Source: JAJFHI01 sp050633705
GTDB taxonomy: Bacteria > Pseudomonadota > Alphaproteobacteria > Rhizobiales > Hyphomicrobiaceae
Direction: 5' to 3'
NCBI GenBank assembly: GCA_050633705.1
Contig: JBOEGZ010000002.1
Coordinates: 248,001-312,000, forward strand
DNA: 64,000 nt
In this document: positions 1 through 8,955 of the stretch, piece after piece
How positions within the stretch are numbered: position 1 is the stretch's first letter
Layout: each line of letters begins with the position of its first letter
Notes under the pieces: model-generated
Database searches by the model: none
What the model was told of the DNA's origin: nothing
The model's input: only the letters and a program-made list of their open reading frames with translations
Program-made: the position numbers and the translations under genes

Positions 1-55
1 CTCCGGTGCGAATTGACATCAGCTATTCACCGGGTGTTTTCCATCTATCATCACG

Positions 56-2560
56 TTAGGCTGGCGGCTCATCAATCGCGCCTTTGGCGGTCGCGCGTTC
101 TTTTTTAACCGCTCTATTAAGGTCGCCGAGATCGCGAATATGTAGGTCGCGTTGAGGGAACGGAATTTCAATGTTTTGTTCACAAAGTGCTTTTCGAATG
201 GCAAAGCGCACATCGCTTGCGACCTGAATGCGCGAGTTTACGTTTGCAATAAAAAACCGCAATTCGAAATCAAGAGAACTATCGCCAAAGCCGGCAAAGA
301 TCACTGTTGGTGCAGGGTAGCTAAGGAGCTGCGGACTTTCCTTCGCGATCGTTAGCAGAACTTCTCGTACCTGCTCGGCGTCAGAATTGTAACTGACACC
401 TATGGGGACCGTGATGCGAGCCAGGTCATCGGAGTACATCCAGTTTTTAACGGTCCCGCTGATCAGTTCGGAGTTTGGTATAATCACTGACTCCTTATTC
501 AGCGTCTCAAGTTCTGTTGCGCGAACATTAATTTTTCGCACCCAACCATCTTCACCTCCAACCGTAATCCAATCTCCAATTTTAATCGGACGTTCAACCA
601 GAAGGATCAAACCTGAGACAAAGTTGTTGAAGATGCTTTGCAAGCCAAAACCCAAACCAACAGACAGTGCGCCTGCAACGATTGCCAAGTTTGAAAAGTC
701 GATACCTAAAAACGAGGTGGCTGCCACAACTGAGAGAATGAAGCCTGTGTAGCCCAGTCCGGTTCGAATTGAGTCTCTAACACCTTGGTTCATGCCTCCA
801 GTTCGCTGTGTCCGGCGGACGAATGATCTTTGTACTAGTCTCGTCAGCAATATGCCTGAAATTAAGATCGCTAATGCGATTAAGATCGCCTGCAAAGAAA
901 TTGTCAGGCCACCTATTTGGATCCCGAAGAATGCGTTGCGAATCCATCCCTCTACCTCCGTCCAATCAAATCCCCATTGCAATAGCAGTGCGGGTACACC
1001 GATGAGCAGAATGGCGGTATCGAGAAACAATCCCGTCGTGACTCGAAGAATACTCACGTTTGCGTCTTGCGTGCCGTTTCCGTTTTGATCGCTGGTTATG
1101 TATTCAGCAAACATGTGCACGAGAAACATCAGGAGAATAATGCCGCCGGTGGTGACGAACTGAGCACCAATAAACCGCGCCAGGCTAATATAGCCTGTCA
1201 GAGTCGCGACGATTATTCCTGTAGCAAGAGATGCGATGATCAAGAATACCGGTTTTGGCCATCCACCTAGCTGCGCCTGCGCACCGGTGGCGGATGGCTT
1301 AAGCGGCCGAGACAATAGTGCTAGTATCAGAACGGCATAGAGGATGCTGAAGACGACACCACGAGTGACCGTGAGAGCGTAGGGAGCATCTAAAAATTGA
1401 TCGCTTTGTGTTATTATCTGGTCCACAGCCCAGGTTGCGATTAACCCGATTCCTATCCAACGAATGGCCCGCGTTTTTTCAGTTCCGCGGCCGATCACAT
1501 TCCAGGAGGTCTCTGTGCTTCTCACCGAGTAACGAACCATGGCGATAAGTAAACCCGCCGTAGCCAACGTAACCAATGTGATGACGAGAAGGCGTTGGTT
1601 AGAGTCAGTGATATAGTTGAAAAGACGGCTGAGCACATACACGCTAAGCAGCAATAGCAGCCAGGGGATGAGGCTGCGTGCCATGCCTGTGACAGCGCGA
1701 TAAGCTCTTGCTGAGCGTGGTGGTTTTTGGCCTAGATATTGACCGTCGTAAGATCTTTGCGGCCACACGTTTTGCACAAGCTTGGTTGCCGAAAAGAACA
1801 CGACAAAGGGCAAAACCAACATCGACAAAAAATGGATCAGACCTTGTGATGCTGTATTGGCAATCGCAGTGGTCGTCCACTTCCATGTGTTACTCAAATG
1901 ATTCATGAACTCGGTGGGGACGCGTTGCCACAAAAACGCTGAATCGATCATAGGCGTAGGTTTTAACAAATTTTGTGCGAAGCGTTCACGGCGTCGTGTA
2001 TTAGACTGTTCGATATTCTGCGCAGCTTCCAACAAAAATGCATCGGCTTGTCTCGTCAGCCCATCGCGTGCCGCCACTTCGCGCGCGAGAGCATTGCGTT
2101 GCTTGGCAAGTGCCTCGGCTTCCTTAGGTTCACCTTCCTGGGGCGCTGGTCCGAGTTTTTCTAGTCGGTCTTTTGCCTCTTTTAGTTGGGGCTTTTGGTC
2201 CTCGATGAATGCGCGCAACTCGCCACGGAGTTTGTCGAGCTCTATCGGGAATTTGCGCAACTTTTCGTCGCCTGTCCATTCGCCTTCGATCGTTTTTGCC
2301 GCTGCTTTAAGCTGCTCAGACCAACGATCAATCTTTGGCGCATGCTTCTCGATAATTTCTGCGGCTGCTCCGGAAGCAATGATGTCGGCTCCCCAACCTG
2401 CTGGCGGTTTTCTTGCTGGGTCAGCCGCGGGCGCGGAGGGAGTACCCAGTTGTTTTTCAGTATGATCGGAAGACAGGTTGTCTTGAGCAGTCGCTGCCAT
2501 TGTAATGACAGTGAGAAATGGGAGCAGTATGAGTGCAACCTTTTGAATCCAATTCGTCAT
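56..2560 (-). CDS. Large MscS-family mechanosensitive channel with periplasmic domain
   Basis: An 834-residue inner-membrane channel that should release solutes on hypo-osmotic shock. The first 26 residues form a signal peptide ending in TAATAQ. A charged, helix-rich periplasmic segment follows (about 60-210, resembling DUF3772 of large MscS proteins). Many membrane helices then lead to an MscS core from about residue 626, with the Gly/Ala-rich pore helix (GALSVGLGFGLQ), the FVSGLILLVERP stretch and the beta domain (GDWITVGGEDGWV). This is far longer than E. coli MscS (286 aa) and closer to the MscK class. The gene is read alone, and the start is the ATG placed before the signal peptide. Family assignment is secure; the gating stimulus is inferred from the family. 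Confidence 0.93.
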   Translation of the reverse strand: MTNWIQKVALILLPFLTVITMAATAQDNLSSDHTEKQLGTPSAPAADPARKPPAGWGADIIASGAAAEIIEKHAPKIDRWSEQLKAAAKTIEGEWTGDEKLRKFPIELDKLRGELRAFIEDQKPQLKEAKDRLEKLGPAPQEGEPKEAEALAKQRNALAREVAARDGLTRQADAFLLEAAQNIEQSNTRRRERFAQNLLKPTPMIDSAFLWQRVPTEFMNHLSNTWKWTTTAIANTASQGLIHFLSMLVLPFVVFFSATKLVQNVWPQRSYDGQYLGQKPPRSARAYRAVTGMARSLIPWLLLLLSVYVLSRLFNYITDSNQRLLVITLVTLATAGLLIAMVRYSVRSTETSWNVIGRGTEKTRAIRWIGIGLIATWAVDQIITQSDQFLDAPYALTVTRGVVFSILYAVLILALLSRPLKPSATGAQAQLGGWPKPVFLIIASLATGIIVATLTGYISLARFIGAQFVTTGGIILLMFLVHMFAEYITSDQNGNGTQDANVSILRVTTGLFLDTAILLIGVPALLLQWGFDWTEVEGWIRNAFFGIQIGGLTISLQAILIALAILISGILLTRLVQRSFVRRTQRTGGMNQGVRDSIRTGLGYTGFILSVVAATSFLGIDFSNLAIVAGALSVGLGFGLQSIFNNFVSGLILLVERPIKIGDWITVGGEDGWVRKINVRATELETLNKESVIIPNSELISGTVKNWMYSDDLARITVPIGVSYNSDAEQVREVLLTIAKESPQLLSYPAPTVIFAGFGDSSLDFELRFFIANVNSRIQVASDVRFAIRKALCEQNIEIPFPQRDLHIRDLGDLNRAVKKERATAKGAIDEPPA

Positions 2561-2641
2561 AGATCACCTGTTTTAGAGTTTGCAGCTACGGCAATTTCAA
2601 AACGGCTATTCTCAGCAAGCGATTAAATCCCGCCGCATCAA

Positions 2642-3679
2642 CTAGACGATATCGTCTTCATCAAAGATCGGGTCACCGCCGATTTCGTCGGATATCTCTT
2701 CAATTCGGTTTTCAGCCGTTGCCGGTTTTGCAATGCGTGCGATATGAAATAATGCATCTGCGCGGTTGACCACTGCAATGTTTGTTCGCCCAATGATGAC
2801 GCCGGCAAAATCTGACACGACTGGAAATTCGTTGTTTTCATAAGGGTCGTTGACAACGCCGAGCGTATCACCTTTTTTGACGCTATCTCCAAGTGCTTTT
2901 TGTGCCCGAAAAATACCACCTTCTGATGCGCGCACCCAGCTGCTAGAGCGTGCAAAAACCGGTGACTGTTTCGGCTTGTGGGCACCGGTCGCTTTCAGCA
3001 TGCCAGTGTGCTGCATAACGTGGAGAATACCTTTGACTCCAATTCGCACGCAAAGTTCGTCAAGGCGCAACGCCTCACCTGCTTCGTATAACAAAACTTC
3101 GACTTTGAGGTCTCGCGCTGCCTTGCGCAACGATCCTTCGCGCAAGGTTGATTGTAAGACGACCGGCGCCCCGAAGACTTCAGCCAGTTCACGCAGGTTG
3201 CTTTTCTCGAAATCACCTCGCAGCTGAGGCAGGTTGGTGCGATTATTGGCGCCTGTATGTAAATCGATTCCAAAGTCAGATCGTGAAACAATTTCAGACA
3301 TAAGCAAATGTGCTAATTGACCCGCGAGAGATCCATTCTTGTTACCGGGAAATACTCGATTCAAATCACGTCCATCCGGCAGGTATCGCGACTGTGACAA
3401 AAAACCGAATATGTTGACCATCGGCACACACAACAGCGTACCTTTTAGTGCACTGAGGCCGCGTGTATTCAACAGGCGCCGTATCACTTCTACACCGACG
3501 ATTTCGTCACCGTGGATACCGGCGCTGACAAACAGAGTTGGCCCATCGCGACGCCCGTGTAGCACCTGAACCGGAAGGGTTACAGGCGTATGGTTGGGTA
3601 ACTTTGCGACAGGAAGATCGATCAGTTGCTGAGTTCCCGGCTTTACCTTGGTTTCGGCAATTTCAAAAGAAGCGCGCAT
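2642..3679 (-). CDS. Succinylglutamate desuccinylase/aspartoacylase-family zinc deacylase (RimK-associated)
   Basis: A 345-residue M14-like zinc hydrolase of the AstE/AspA family. The zinc-binding HxxE lies in SAGIHGDEIVG (about residue 55), and a third histidine sits in GIDLHTGANNRT. The C-terminal third (PVFARSSSWVRASEGGIFR onward) is the beta-barrel typical of these deacylases. It starts 5 bases after rimK ends, on the same strand, so it is the last gene of the rim operon. Such deacylases are repeatedly found beside RimK-type ligases; hydrolysis of a gamma-glutamyl or acyl-amino-acid product is a plausible role, but the substrate cannot be read from sequence. Confidence 0.88.
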   Translation of the reverse strand: MRASFEIAETKVKPGTQQLIDLPVAKLPNHTPVTLPVQVLHGRRDGPTLFVSAGIHGDEIVGVEVIRRLLNTRGLSALKGTLLCVPMVNIFGFLSQSRYLPDGRDLNRVFPGNKNGSLAGQLAHLLMSEIVSRSDFGIDLHTGANNRTNLPQLRGDFEKSNLRELAEVFGAPVVLQSTLREGSLRKAARDLKVEVLLYEAGEALRLDELCVRIGVKGILHVMQHTGMLKATGAHKPKQSPVFARSSSWVRASEGGIFRAQKALGDSVKKGDTLGVVNDPYENNEFPVVSDFAGVIIGRTNIAVVNRADALFHIARIAKPATAENRIEEISDEIGGDPIFDEDDIV

Positions 3680-3684
3680 GAGGT

Positions 3685-4590
3685 CTAGCCCTGGCCTCTG
3701 GTTTTCGTTTTGCCGAATTTTCCATTTTTCTCCATGTACGCGATGATCTTGTCAGCGACGTCAATGCCGGAGGCAGCTTCTAAACCCTCAATCCCTGGAG
3801 ATGAGTTGACTTCCATTACCACCGGACCATGGTTGGCGCGTAGCAGATCCACGCCGCACACGTTTAGCCCCATGGCTTTTGCCGCACCGACCGCAGTCGT
3901 ACGTTCTGTCGGCGTAATCTTGATCATCTTAGCAGTGCCACCACGGTGTAGATTTGACCGGAAGTCGCCCTCTGCACCTGTCCGTTCCATAGAGGCAACG
4001 ACTTTATCGCCAATTACAAAGCAGCGGATGTCGGAGCCACCAGCTTCCTTTATGAACTCTTGCACAAGAATATTTACGTTAGCCCCCCGGAAAGCCTCAA
4101 TAACAGACTGGGCAGATTTGGTGGTTTCTGCAAGGACGACACCAATACCTTGTGTTCCTTCGAGAAGCTTGATGACCACCGGTGCGCCACCGGCCATTTT
4201 CACGACCTCTGCAGTCTTTTTGGGATCGTGGGCAAATGTCGTCACAGGTAGGCCAATACCCTTGCGTGATAGAAGCTGCATTGAACGCAACTTGTCACGA
4301 GAGCGACCGATGGCAACGGATTCGTTGAGAGGGTAGACACCCATCATTTCAAATTGGCGCAGGACTGCAAGTCCGTAGAATGTGACCGATGCGCCAATAC
4401 GAGGAATGACGGCGTCATAGCCTTCCAATTTTTTATCATTGTAGATCAACGCAGGACGGCTTGAAGCGATGTTGATGATGGTGCGAAGGGTATGAATGAC
4501 ATCGATCTGGTGACCGCGTTTTTCGGCTGCCTCGATGAGACGTTTATGAGAATAAACGTTTGGATTTACACACATTAAGGCAATTTTCAT
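3685..4590 (-). CDS. rimK: RimK-type ATP-grasp glutamate ligase
   Basis: An ATP-grasp ligase of about 301 residues. In E. coli RimK adds glutamates to the C-terminus of ribosomal protein S6. The start is placed at MKIALMCVNP, preceded by an AGGAAAG ribosome site, because an upstream in-frame ATG adds only a six-residue tail. Visible signatures are the N-terminal RimK fold with YDAVIPRIGASVTFYG, the ATP-grasp segment VVIKLLEGTQGIGVVLAE, and the metal-binding end VMEVNSSPGIEGLEAASG. It lies between a RimB-like protease and the AstE-like deacylase in one operon. S6 as substrate is inferred from the family. Confidence 0.93.
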   Translation of the reverse strand: MKIALMCVNPNVYSHKRLIEAAEKRGHQIDVIHTLRTIINIASSRPALIYNDKKLEGYDAVIPRIGASVTFYGLAVLRQFEMMGVYPLNESVAIGRSRDKLRSMQLLSRKGIGLPVTTFAHDPKKTAEVVKMAGGAPVVIKLLEGTQGIGVVLAETTKSAQSVIEAFRGANVNILVQEFIKEAGGSDIRCFVIGDKVVASMERTGAEGDFRSNLHRGGTAKMIKITPTERTTAVGAAKAMGLNVCGVDLLRANHGPVVMEVNSSPGIEGLEAASGIDVADKIIAYMEKNGKFGKTKTRGQG

Positions 4591-4644
4591 GGCGGCTTTC
4601 CTATTCACAAATAACTTCTATTTCTTGTGAGGTTGCGGCTGGTT

Positions 4645-5169
4645 TTACTTGTCGAGAAGAAATGATTTTTCGGGGTCAACAAAATATCTACCACTAATCG
4701 CTGCGCGTCCGAGAAGCATCCGAAAGCCCATATCATCGCGGCGGGTTAGCGAAAGTTCAATCGGCCATTTTTTTTCGCCAAGCAGGATATGTGTTTTTAC
4801 AAATAGGCGGTTGGTTGACTGTCCACCTGAGTTTCTCACTGATCGCCGGTCAGACAAAGGCGCGTGGCATTTTACGATCTTATCGTTGTTGCGTTGAAGT
4901 GGGTGAAGTTCGAACGATACGAAATCTATACCATCACGTTGCCCGATCTCCGCATTCCAAGCGTGTATCGCTGATGTCTGCGCTCCGGTGTCGATCTTTG
5001 CTTTAACACGAATGTTGCCGAAGTCGGGGAAGACAACCCATTCACGCCAACCAATTAGCGGCTTCTCTTTCACAGTGGAAACAGATTGCCGTTGCTCAAA
5101 TGGCGATACTGGACGACCGGGCAACTTGTCCCTGTCAGTTGCGGCGCTGGTCATTTGCTTTGCTTTCAT
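4645..5169 (-). CDS. RimB-like retropepsin-fold protease (ATP-dependent zinc protease family)
   Basis: A 174-residue protein of the family annotated as ATP-dependent zinc protease (PF05618). The sequence shows the aspartic-protease-like IDTGAQTSAIHA motif and the later GRAAISGRYFVDP stretch, as in RimB of pseudomonads, which acts with RimK in S6 modification. About 40 polar residues precede the folded domain (from GWREWVVFPDFG). Its ATG overlaps the stop of the upstream 105-aa gene as ATGA, indicating translational coupling. A retropepsin mechanism is suggested by the DTG triad despite the family name. Confidence 0.87.
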   Translation of the reverse strand: MKAKQMTSAATDRDKLPGRPVSPFEQRQSVSTVKEKPLIGWREWVVFPDFGNIRVKAKIDTGAQTSAIHAWNAEIGQRDGIDFVSFELHPLQRNNDKIVKCHAPLSDRRSVRNSGGQSTNRLFVKTHILLGEKKWPIELSLTRRDDMGFRMLLGRAAISGRYFVDPEKSFLLDK

Positions 5170-5483
5170 TGCAGTACGCGTTGTTGTTTTCTGGCTGTTT
5201 TAGATGCGGTCTCTTCCTTCAATCCAAGTTGTTCCGCATTCACACGGCGATAGCTGGCAAAGGTTCGTTGTCGGAGAACGCAGAAGTAGGTCTCCATATC
5301 GACCAGTGTGTAACCCAGTTCGAATAGTGCCCGACTGATCTCTTTAACGTCTTCCTCATACAGGCGTCGACGGTCAGCGATTTGGCACATCAACTTCATG
5401 GGCACACGAAATCGCCCACGTTCTTTGCCTCCAAATGGCGCTTCATAAAGATCTGCCAATTGTTCCGCCAAACGCTGGTGCAC
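5166..5483 (-). CDS. Small conserved-looking protein of unknown function leading the rim operon
   Basis: A 105-residue soluble, basic protein not recognised as a named family. It is predicted to be mostly helical, with a charged core (QIADRRRLYEEDVKEISRAL) followed by FELGYTLVDMETYF and a Lys/Arg-rich tail (KTARKQQRVLQ). No signal peptide or membrane segment is seen. The size and charge would suit a small helical DNA- or RNA-binding protein, but that is only a guess. It overlaps the RimB-like gene by four bases (ATGA), so it is probably co-transcribed with the rim genes. It faces mgtE across a strongly AT-rich palindromic gap. Confidence 0.7.
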   Translation of the reverse strand: MHQRLAEQLADLYEAPFGGKERGRFRVPMKLMCQIADRRRLYEEDVKEISRALFELGYTLVDMETYFCVLRQRTFASYRRVNAEQLGLKEETASKTARKQQRVLQ

Positions 5484-5506
5484 GCCAACCTCCCAAGATA
5501 AAAATT

Positions 5507-5543
5507 ATTTGCTATATAATAAAAATTTTTATATATAGCAAAT
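5507..5543. promoter_or_regulatory. AT-rich palindrome in the divergent rim/mgtE promoter region
   Basis: A perfect 11-base inverted repeat (ATTTGCTATAT at 5507-5517 and ATATAGCAAAT at 5533-5543) brackets a nearly pure A/T centre with AAAAATTTTT. It occupies most of the 84-base gap between two divergent genes, 25 bases before the mgtE start. It looks like an operator for a dimeric regulator, possibly a metal sensor given mgtE, but no specific regulator can be named. Confidence 0.5.
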
Positions 5544-5567
5544 ATATTTTATATTTTAGGTGAAAAA

Positions 5568-6935
5568 ATGAGTGTACCAGCCGCCGAAGCGGACGACCAT
5601 CCCTGGGATTTACTGCGGGATGCCTTGGATCAGGGGGACATTGAGGTCGCACGTGGCATCGTCGATGAACTCGGCGCCAGCGAAGGTGCACGTGCAGTTT
5701 TGCATCTGGAGCAAGCCGAACAAGTCGCGTTGATGGAACTCATCGGGGCCGAAGCTGCGGCCTTAATTGTTGAGCAGTTGCCTGACGCGTCTGCCGCTGC
5801 ACTGATTGAAGCATTAGATGCTGACGACGCGGCTGAGATCCTCGATGAACTTGATGGTGATGATCAAGCTGATCTCCTTACCGAGTTAGACGATTCTGAT
5901 GCTGATGCGATCCTGGCCGAGATGGCACCGGAAGATCGTGCAAATGTTTCCCGGCTTATGTCTTACGACCAGGACACTGCCGGTGGTCTCATGACACCTG
6001 AGGTATTCCAGTTTGAGGAGACGCAAACGGTCAGCTCCATCTTGCAAAGTATAGCAAGCGGAGACGATGATTTCGAGCGCTACCGTGGACAACACCCCTA
6101 CATTATAGCAGCGGACGGAACCCTGGTCGGCGTCGTGTCTTTGCGTGGTCTATTGACATCACGCCGTTCTGAGTTTCTTTCAGCGATCATGTCGCCCGTC
6201 GCTTCAGTTGGAACGAGCACGCCAATAACTGAACTAAGTGATCTGTTTGAAGATCACCCTTATCTGGGAATTCCAGTCACCAACGACTTTGGCATTCTCA
6301 TCGGCGTTGTTTCACGCGGGGCAGTGTCTGAGGCTGAACTCGAGCGCGCTGAAGCCGACGTTCAAAAACTTCAGGGTTTGGTCAAAGAGGAACTGCGCTC
6401 AATGCCGACAGGCTTGCGTGCGCGACGGCGCTTAGCTTGGCTGACGATCAATATCGGCCTAAACATTATTGCCGCCAGCGTCATTGCTTTTTACGAAGAC
6501 ACTCTTGCTGCGGTGATTGCTCTGGCGGTCTTTCTGCCAATTGTTTCAGATATGAGCGGCTGCTCAGGAAACCAAGCTGTTGCTGTGAGCCTGCGTGAGT
6601 TATCACTAGGCGTCACGCGACCACAAGAAATTTGGCGTGTTTGGTCGAAAGAGATCAGTGTCGGTGTGATTAATGGAATTGCACTGGGTATTTTGATTGC
6701 TGTTGCAGCTTGGCTTTGGAAAGGCAATCCCTATATCGGCCTCGTGGTCGGTCTTGCATTAGCGCTCAACACGATGGTTGCTGTGTCGATCGGTGGCGTA
6801 GTTCCGCTGGTATTAAAGCAATTTGATGTCGATCCCGCGATTGCCGCTGGTCCTATGCTGACAACAATAACGGACATGTGTGGATTTTTTCTAGTGCTCA
6901 GTTTAGCAACCATGATGATGCCGCTTCTGGTTTGA
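5568..6935 (+). CDS. mgtE: MgtE-type magnesium transporter
   Basis: A 455-residue magnesium channel. The acidic N-terminal MgtE_N superhelix (about 15-130, rich in DADDAAEILDELD repeats) and two CBS domains (about 135-255, LMTPEVFQF then LGIPVTNDFGILIGVV) form the cytosolic magnesium sensor. Five membrane helices follow from about 285. The pore signatures are DMSGCSGNQAVAVSLREL and the late TTITDMCGFF. The start has an AGGTG site six bases upstream (TTTAGGTGAAAAAATG). It diverges from the rim operon across an AT-rich palindrome. Confidence 0.95.
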   Translation: MSVPAAEADDHPWDLLRDALDQGDIEVARGIVDELGASEGARAVLHLEQAEQVALMELIGAEAAALIVEQLPDASAAALIEALDADDAAEILDELDGDDQADLLTELDDSDADAILAEMAPEDRANVSRLMSYDQDTAGGLMTPEVFQFEETQTVSSILQSIASGDDDFERYRGQHPYIIAADGTLVGVVSLRGLLTSRRSEFLSAIMSPVASVGTSTPITELSDLFEDHPYLGIPVTNDFGILIGVVSRGAVSEAELERAEADVQKLQGLVKEELRSMPTGLRARRRLAWLTINIGLNIIAASVIAFYEDTLAAVIALAVFLPIVSDMSGCSGNQAVAVSLRELSLGVTRPQEIWRVWSKEISVGVINGIALGILIAVAAWLWKGNPYIGLVVGLALALNTMVAVSIGGVVPLVLKQFDVDPAIAAGPMLTTITDMCGFFLVLSLATMMMPLLV

Positions 6936-7297
6936 CTGCCATGTGTGAGCTCTCTGACGCGACCAGACTGATACCGTCGGCTGTGTGTAGGTCTCTTTTG
7001 ACGGTTGGTCAGGCCCAAACCAAGTCCGCGATGAAAACTGGTCTAATACTTCGGCTGTTGGCGGCCGCAAATCTGGGTTCTATTCCCTTGGCATCACGAA
7101 GATCGCGCATAAACATATCCTTCGGAGCTCTTGCAAGAAAACCATACGAGGCATCGCGTGTGCGCCGCGCAAAATTTTTATCAAAATTCCAAATTTTGTT
7201 TTTGAATTCACACCGCCTATCATTGATGCATGCGGCAGCAGAGTACAGCGCGATCAGATGAATCTCGCCGTTCGCAATCTATTGACTGTTGCCGTTA
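6936..7297. other. Gap of about 360 bases with no supported gene
   Basis: This lies between the ends of mgtE and the DUF892 gene, which converge here. A short reading frame is present on the plus strand but its product is an arginine/serine-rich string with no recognisable features. No hairpin with a T-run was seen. Confidence 0.5.
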
Positions 7298-7786
7298 CTA
7301 GGTCGCTTTCTTATTGATACCACCACCGGCCAGCTCCGAGAGATGCCGGTCCGCCTTGGCTTCCTGTTGCAAATTCTCACGCAGCAGGTCAACAGCGTCC
7401 TTGTGGCCAAGTTGTTGTGCATAGGTGATCAACGTTCCGTAACGATTGATCTCGTAGTGCTCCACAGCCTGTGCACAGGCGATCAGTGCCACATCGCGCG
7501 TGGCATCGTCCTTGGTTTCAGAAATTATGTGATTGGTTTCGGCGATGATGCCTTCAATAGCCTTGCATTTCACGCTTTCGGGCTTCACGTCGATCAATTT
7601 AAAGACGTGCTTTAGAATATCTATCTGCGCCATAGTCTCTTTTTCGTGGTTTGTGAATGACGTTTTCAGTTTTTTAGCTGTCGCTTTCTTCGCCATTTTG
7701 GGGAGTTCCTTGGCGACTTTGTTTTCGGCATAATAGATGTCTTTCAGGAAATGGATGAAGAGGTCGTCCAGAGATTTTATAGGCAT
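7298..7786 (-). CDS. DUF892 ferritin-like protein (YciE/YciF family)
   Basis: A 162-residue four-helix protein of the YciE/YciF family, commonly induced by osmotic, oxidative or general stress. The N-terminal signature SLDDLFIHFLKDIYYAENKV, the central EHYEIN-type helix (CAQAVEHYEINRYGTLI) and the closing lysine-rich LRENLQQEAKADRHLSEL all fit the family. Carboxylate and histidine positions suggest a di-metal site, though its activity is not established. The gene is preceded by a minus-strand GGAAC-N17-GTT promoter, so sigma-EcfG-type stress control is likely. Confidence 0.93.
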   Translation of the reverse strand: MPIKSLDDLFIHFLKDIYYAENKVAKELPKMAKKATAKKLKTSFTNHEKETMAQIDILKHVFKLIDVKPESVKCKAIEGIIAETNHIISETKDDATRDVALIACAQAVEHYEINRYGTLITYAQQLGHKDAVDLLRENLQQEAKADRHLSELAGGGINKKAT

Positions 7787-7841
7787 GCGATTTCCTCAAA
7801 CGTAAGTTGCAACGTAACTATTGTTATTCATGTAAATCGAA

Positions 7842-7866
7842 AACGCGGGTGCCAGCGAATTGTTCC
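7842..7866 (-). promoter_or_regulatory. Sigma-EcfG-type promoter for the DUF892 gene
   Basis: On the minus strand GGAAC is followed after 17 bases by GTT (cGTT in context), matching the alphaproteobacterial EcfG consensus. It lies about 55 bases before the DUF892 start. A second such promoter points the other way 23 bases further right. Confidence 0.72.
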
Positions 7867-7888
7867 CACAAAGCAAATTATGTTTTGT

Positions 7889-7913
7889 GGAACAAAATCC
7901 AAATGAGCGTGTT
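7889..7913 (+). promoter_or_regulatory. Sigma-EcfG-type promoter for the PRC-barrel gene
   Basis: GGAAC at 7889-7893 is followed after 17 bases by GTT at 7911-7913, about 87 bases before the PRC-barrel start at 8000. The same spacing recurs at five other places in the window. Confidence 0.72.
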
Positions 7914-7999
7914 GGCTTCGTATAGACCGGCGTGTAGACGCACGCTGACGCCCAATACACCTCAAGAAGCGCACACCGCGCGGCCCTGGAGAGTTTTTC

Positions 8000-8632
8000 A
8001 TGAATACGTTCAAGACTGTTATAATCACGACGCTCGCAATCGCTGGTATTTCGTCAACTGCTCTAGCCGATTGCACGCTGACGCAGAAACAGTTCGACAA
8101 TCAGATCGCAACCGGAAAACTTCGAGCAAAGCATTTTTCTGGAGTTATGAGGGACATGCGACAGATGCGTAAAACAGCGAAACTGCTGGAAAATTACGGC
8201 AAGAACGATGCTTGCGAGGAACTGGTCGAGGCTATGCAAGAGCTTTCCAACGCGCCGCCGCAGAAAGCTGGGCTGCGTCCCGTAACGGACATTGGCGGCA
8301 GCCTGCGTGTTGACCAGCTTATGGATTCGGAAATTCGCGCCAAGGATGGAAAAGTCATTGGTGAAGTCGAGAACGTGATCATCAACGGAAAAGGTGTGAT
8401 TGAATATGTTGTTGTCGAGTTTGGCGGTTTCCTAGGTATCGGAGAAGAGCAGGCTGCAATTCCGTTCAAAACTTTGAAAGTCTCACCGGATCGCCAATCC
8501 TTTTTTGTGGGCGTTACTCGTAAACAATTCGATTCTGCTCCACGATTCCGTAGAAATGCATTTGATTGGGCGAAGGACGACAACCAACGCAACCGGATTG
8601 ACCAATACTACGCCAAACCAAAGTCGCAGTAA
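8000..8632 (+). CDS. Secreted PRC-barrel protein
   Basis: A 210-residue protein with a cleavable signal peptide (MNTFKTVIITTLAIAGISS, likely cut after TALA). Residues 25-75 are helical with two cysteines (Asp-Cys-Thr and Asp-Ala-Cys). A PRC-barrel follows at about 95-170, with LRVDQLMDSEIRAKDGKVIG and the glycine-rich GGFLGIGEEQAAIPF. PRC-barrels are small beta-barrels often found in stress-induced envelope proteins of alphaproteobacteria. A GGAG site lies 10 bases before the ATG. Its counterpart at 19055 has the same motif and the same promoter class. Confidence 0.9.
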   Translation: MNTFKTVIITTLAIAGISSTALADCTLTQKQFDNQIATGKLRAKHFSGVMRDMRQMRKTAKLLENYGKNDACEELVEAMQELSNAPPQKAGLRPVTDIGGSLRVDQLMDSEIRAKDGKVIGEVENVIINGKGVIEYVVVEFGGFLGIGEEQAAIPFKTLKVSPDRQSFFVGVTRKQFDSAPRFRRNAFDWAKDDNQRNRIDQYYAKPKSQ

Positions 8633-8955
8633 TCGATGTCAAACTGAAAACTTTTTGCCTTTGCTGTTTGTCTCGATCCAAGTGCTGACAGCAAAGGCCG
8701 ATCTGCATGGTTGCCATCAGTGTTCCATACGTCGTGTCAATCCGAAATGGGACTGGCTGATGCGAATACAAAAATGGAACATGTTCTGAGGTTTCCGGAG
8801 ACTTGGTGCTCGCGCATCGAGGATCGATACATGTCAACAAACAGTTGTCAGTTAAACTAGTAGAGCACGCCTGGCATTTGCTACACGCCTCGGCGTGAAA
8901 GCATGCCTGAGCGACGATCTAATTCGTATCATAACATCCGAAGAGCAATTGAAAG
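8633..8955. other. Intergenic gap with one inverted repeat
   Basis: No gene is supported in these 323 bases. The only structure is a perfect 11-base inverted repeat, GCCTTTGCTGT at 8657-8667 and ACAGCAAAGGC at 8688-8698, shortly after the PRC-barrel stop. It has no following T-run. Confidence 0.5.

Noticed and set aside
1905..2465. A 186-codon frame on the plus strand inside the first MscS gene
   Set aside because: It is antisense to a well-supported channel gene, is serine-rich without domains, and has no ribosome site. It is a codon-usage shadow.
8657..8698. 11-base inverted repeat after the first PRC-barrel gene as a terminator
   Set aside because: No T-run follows on either strand and the loop is 20 bases. 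It is recorded only within the gap description.
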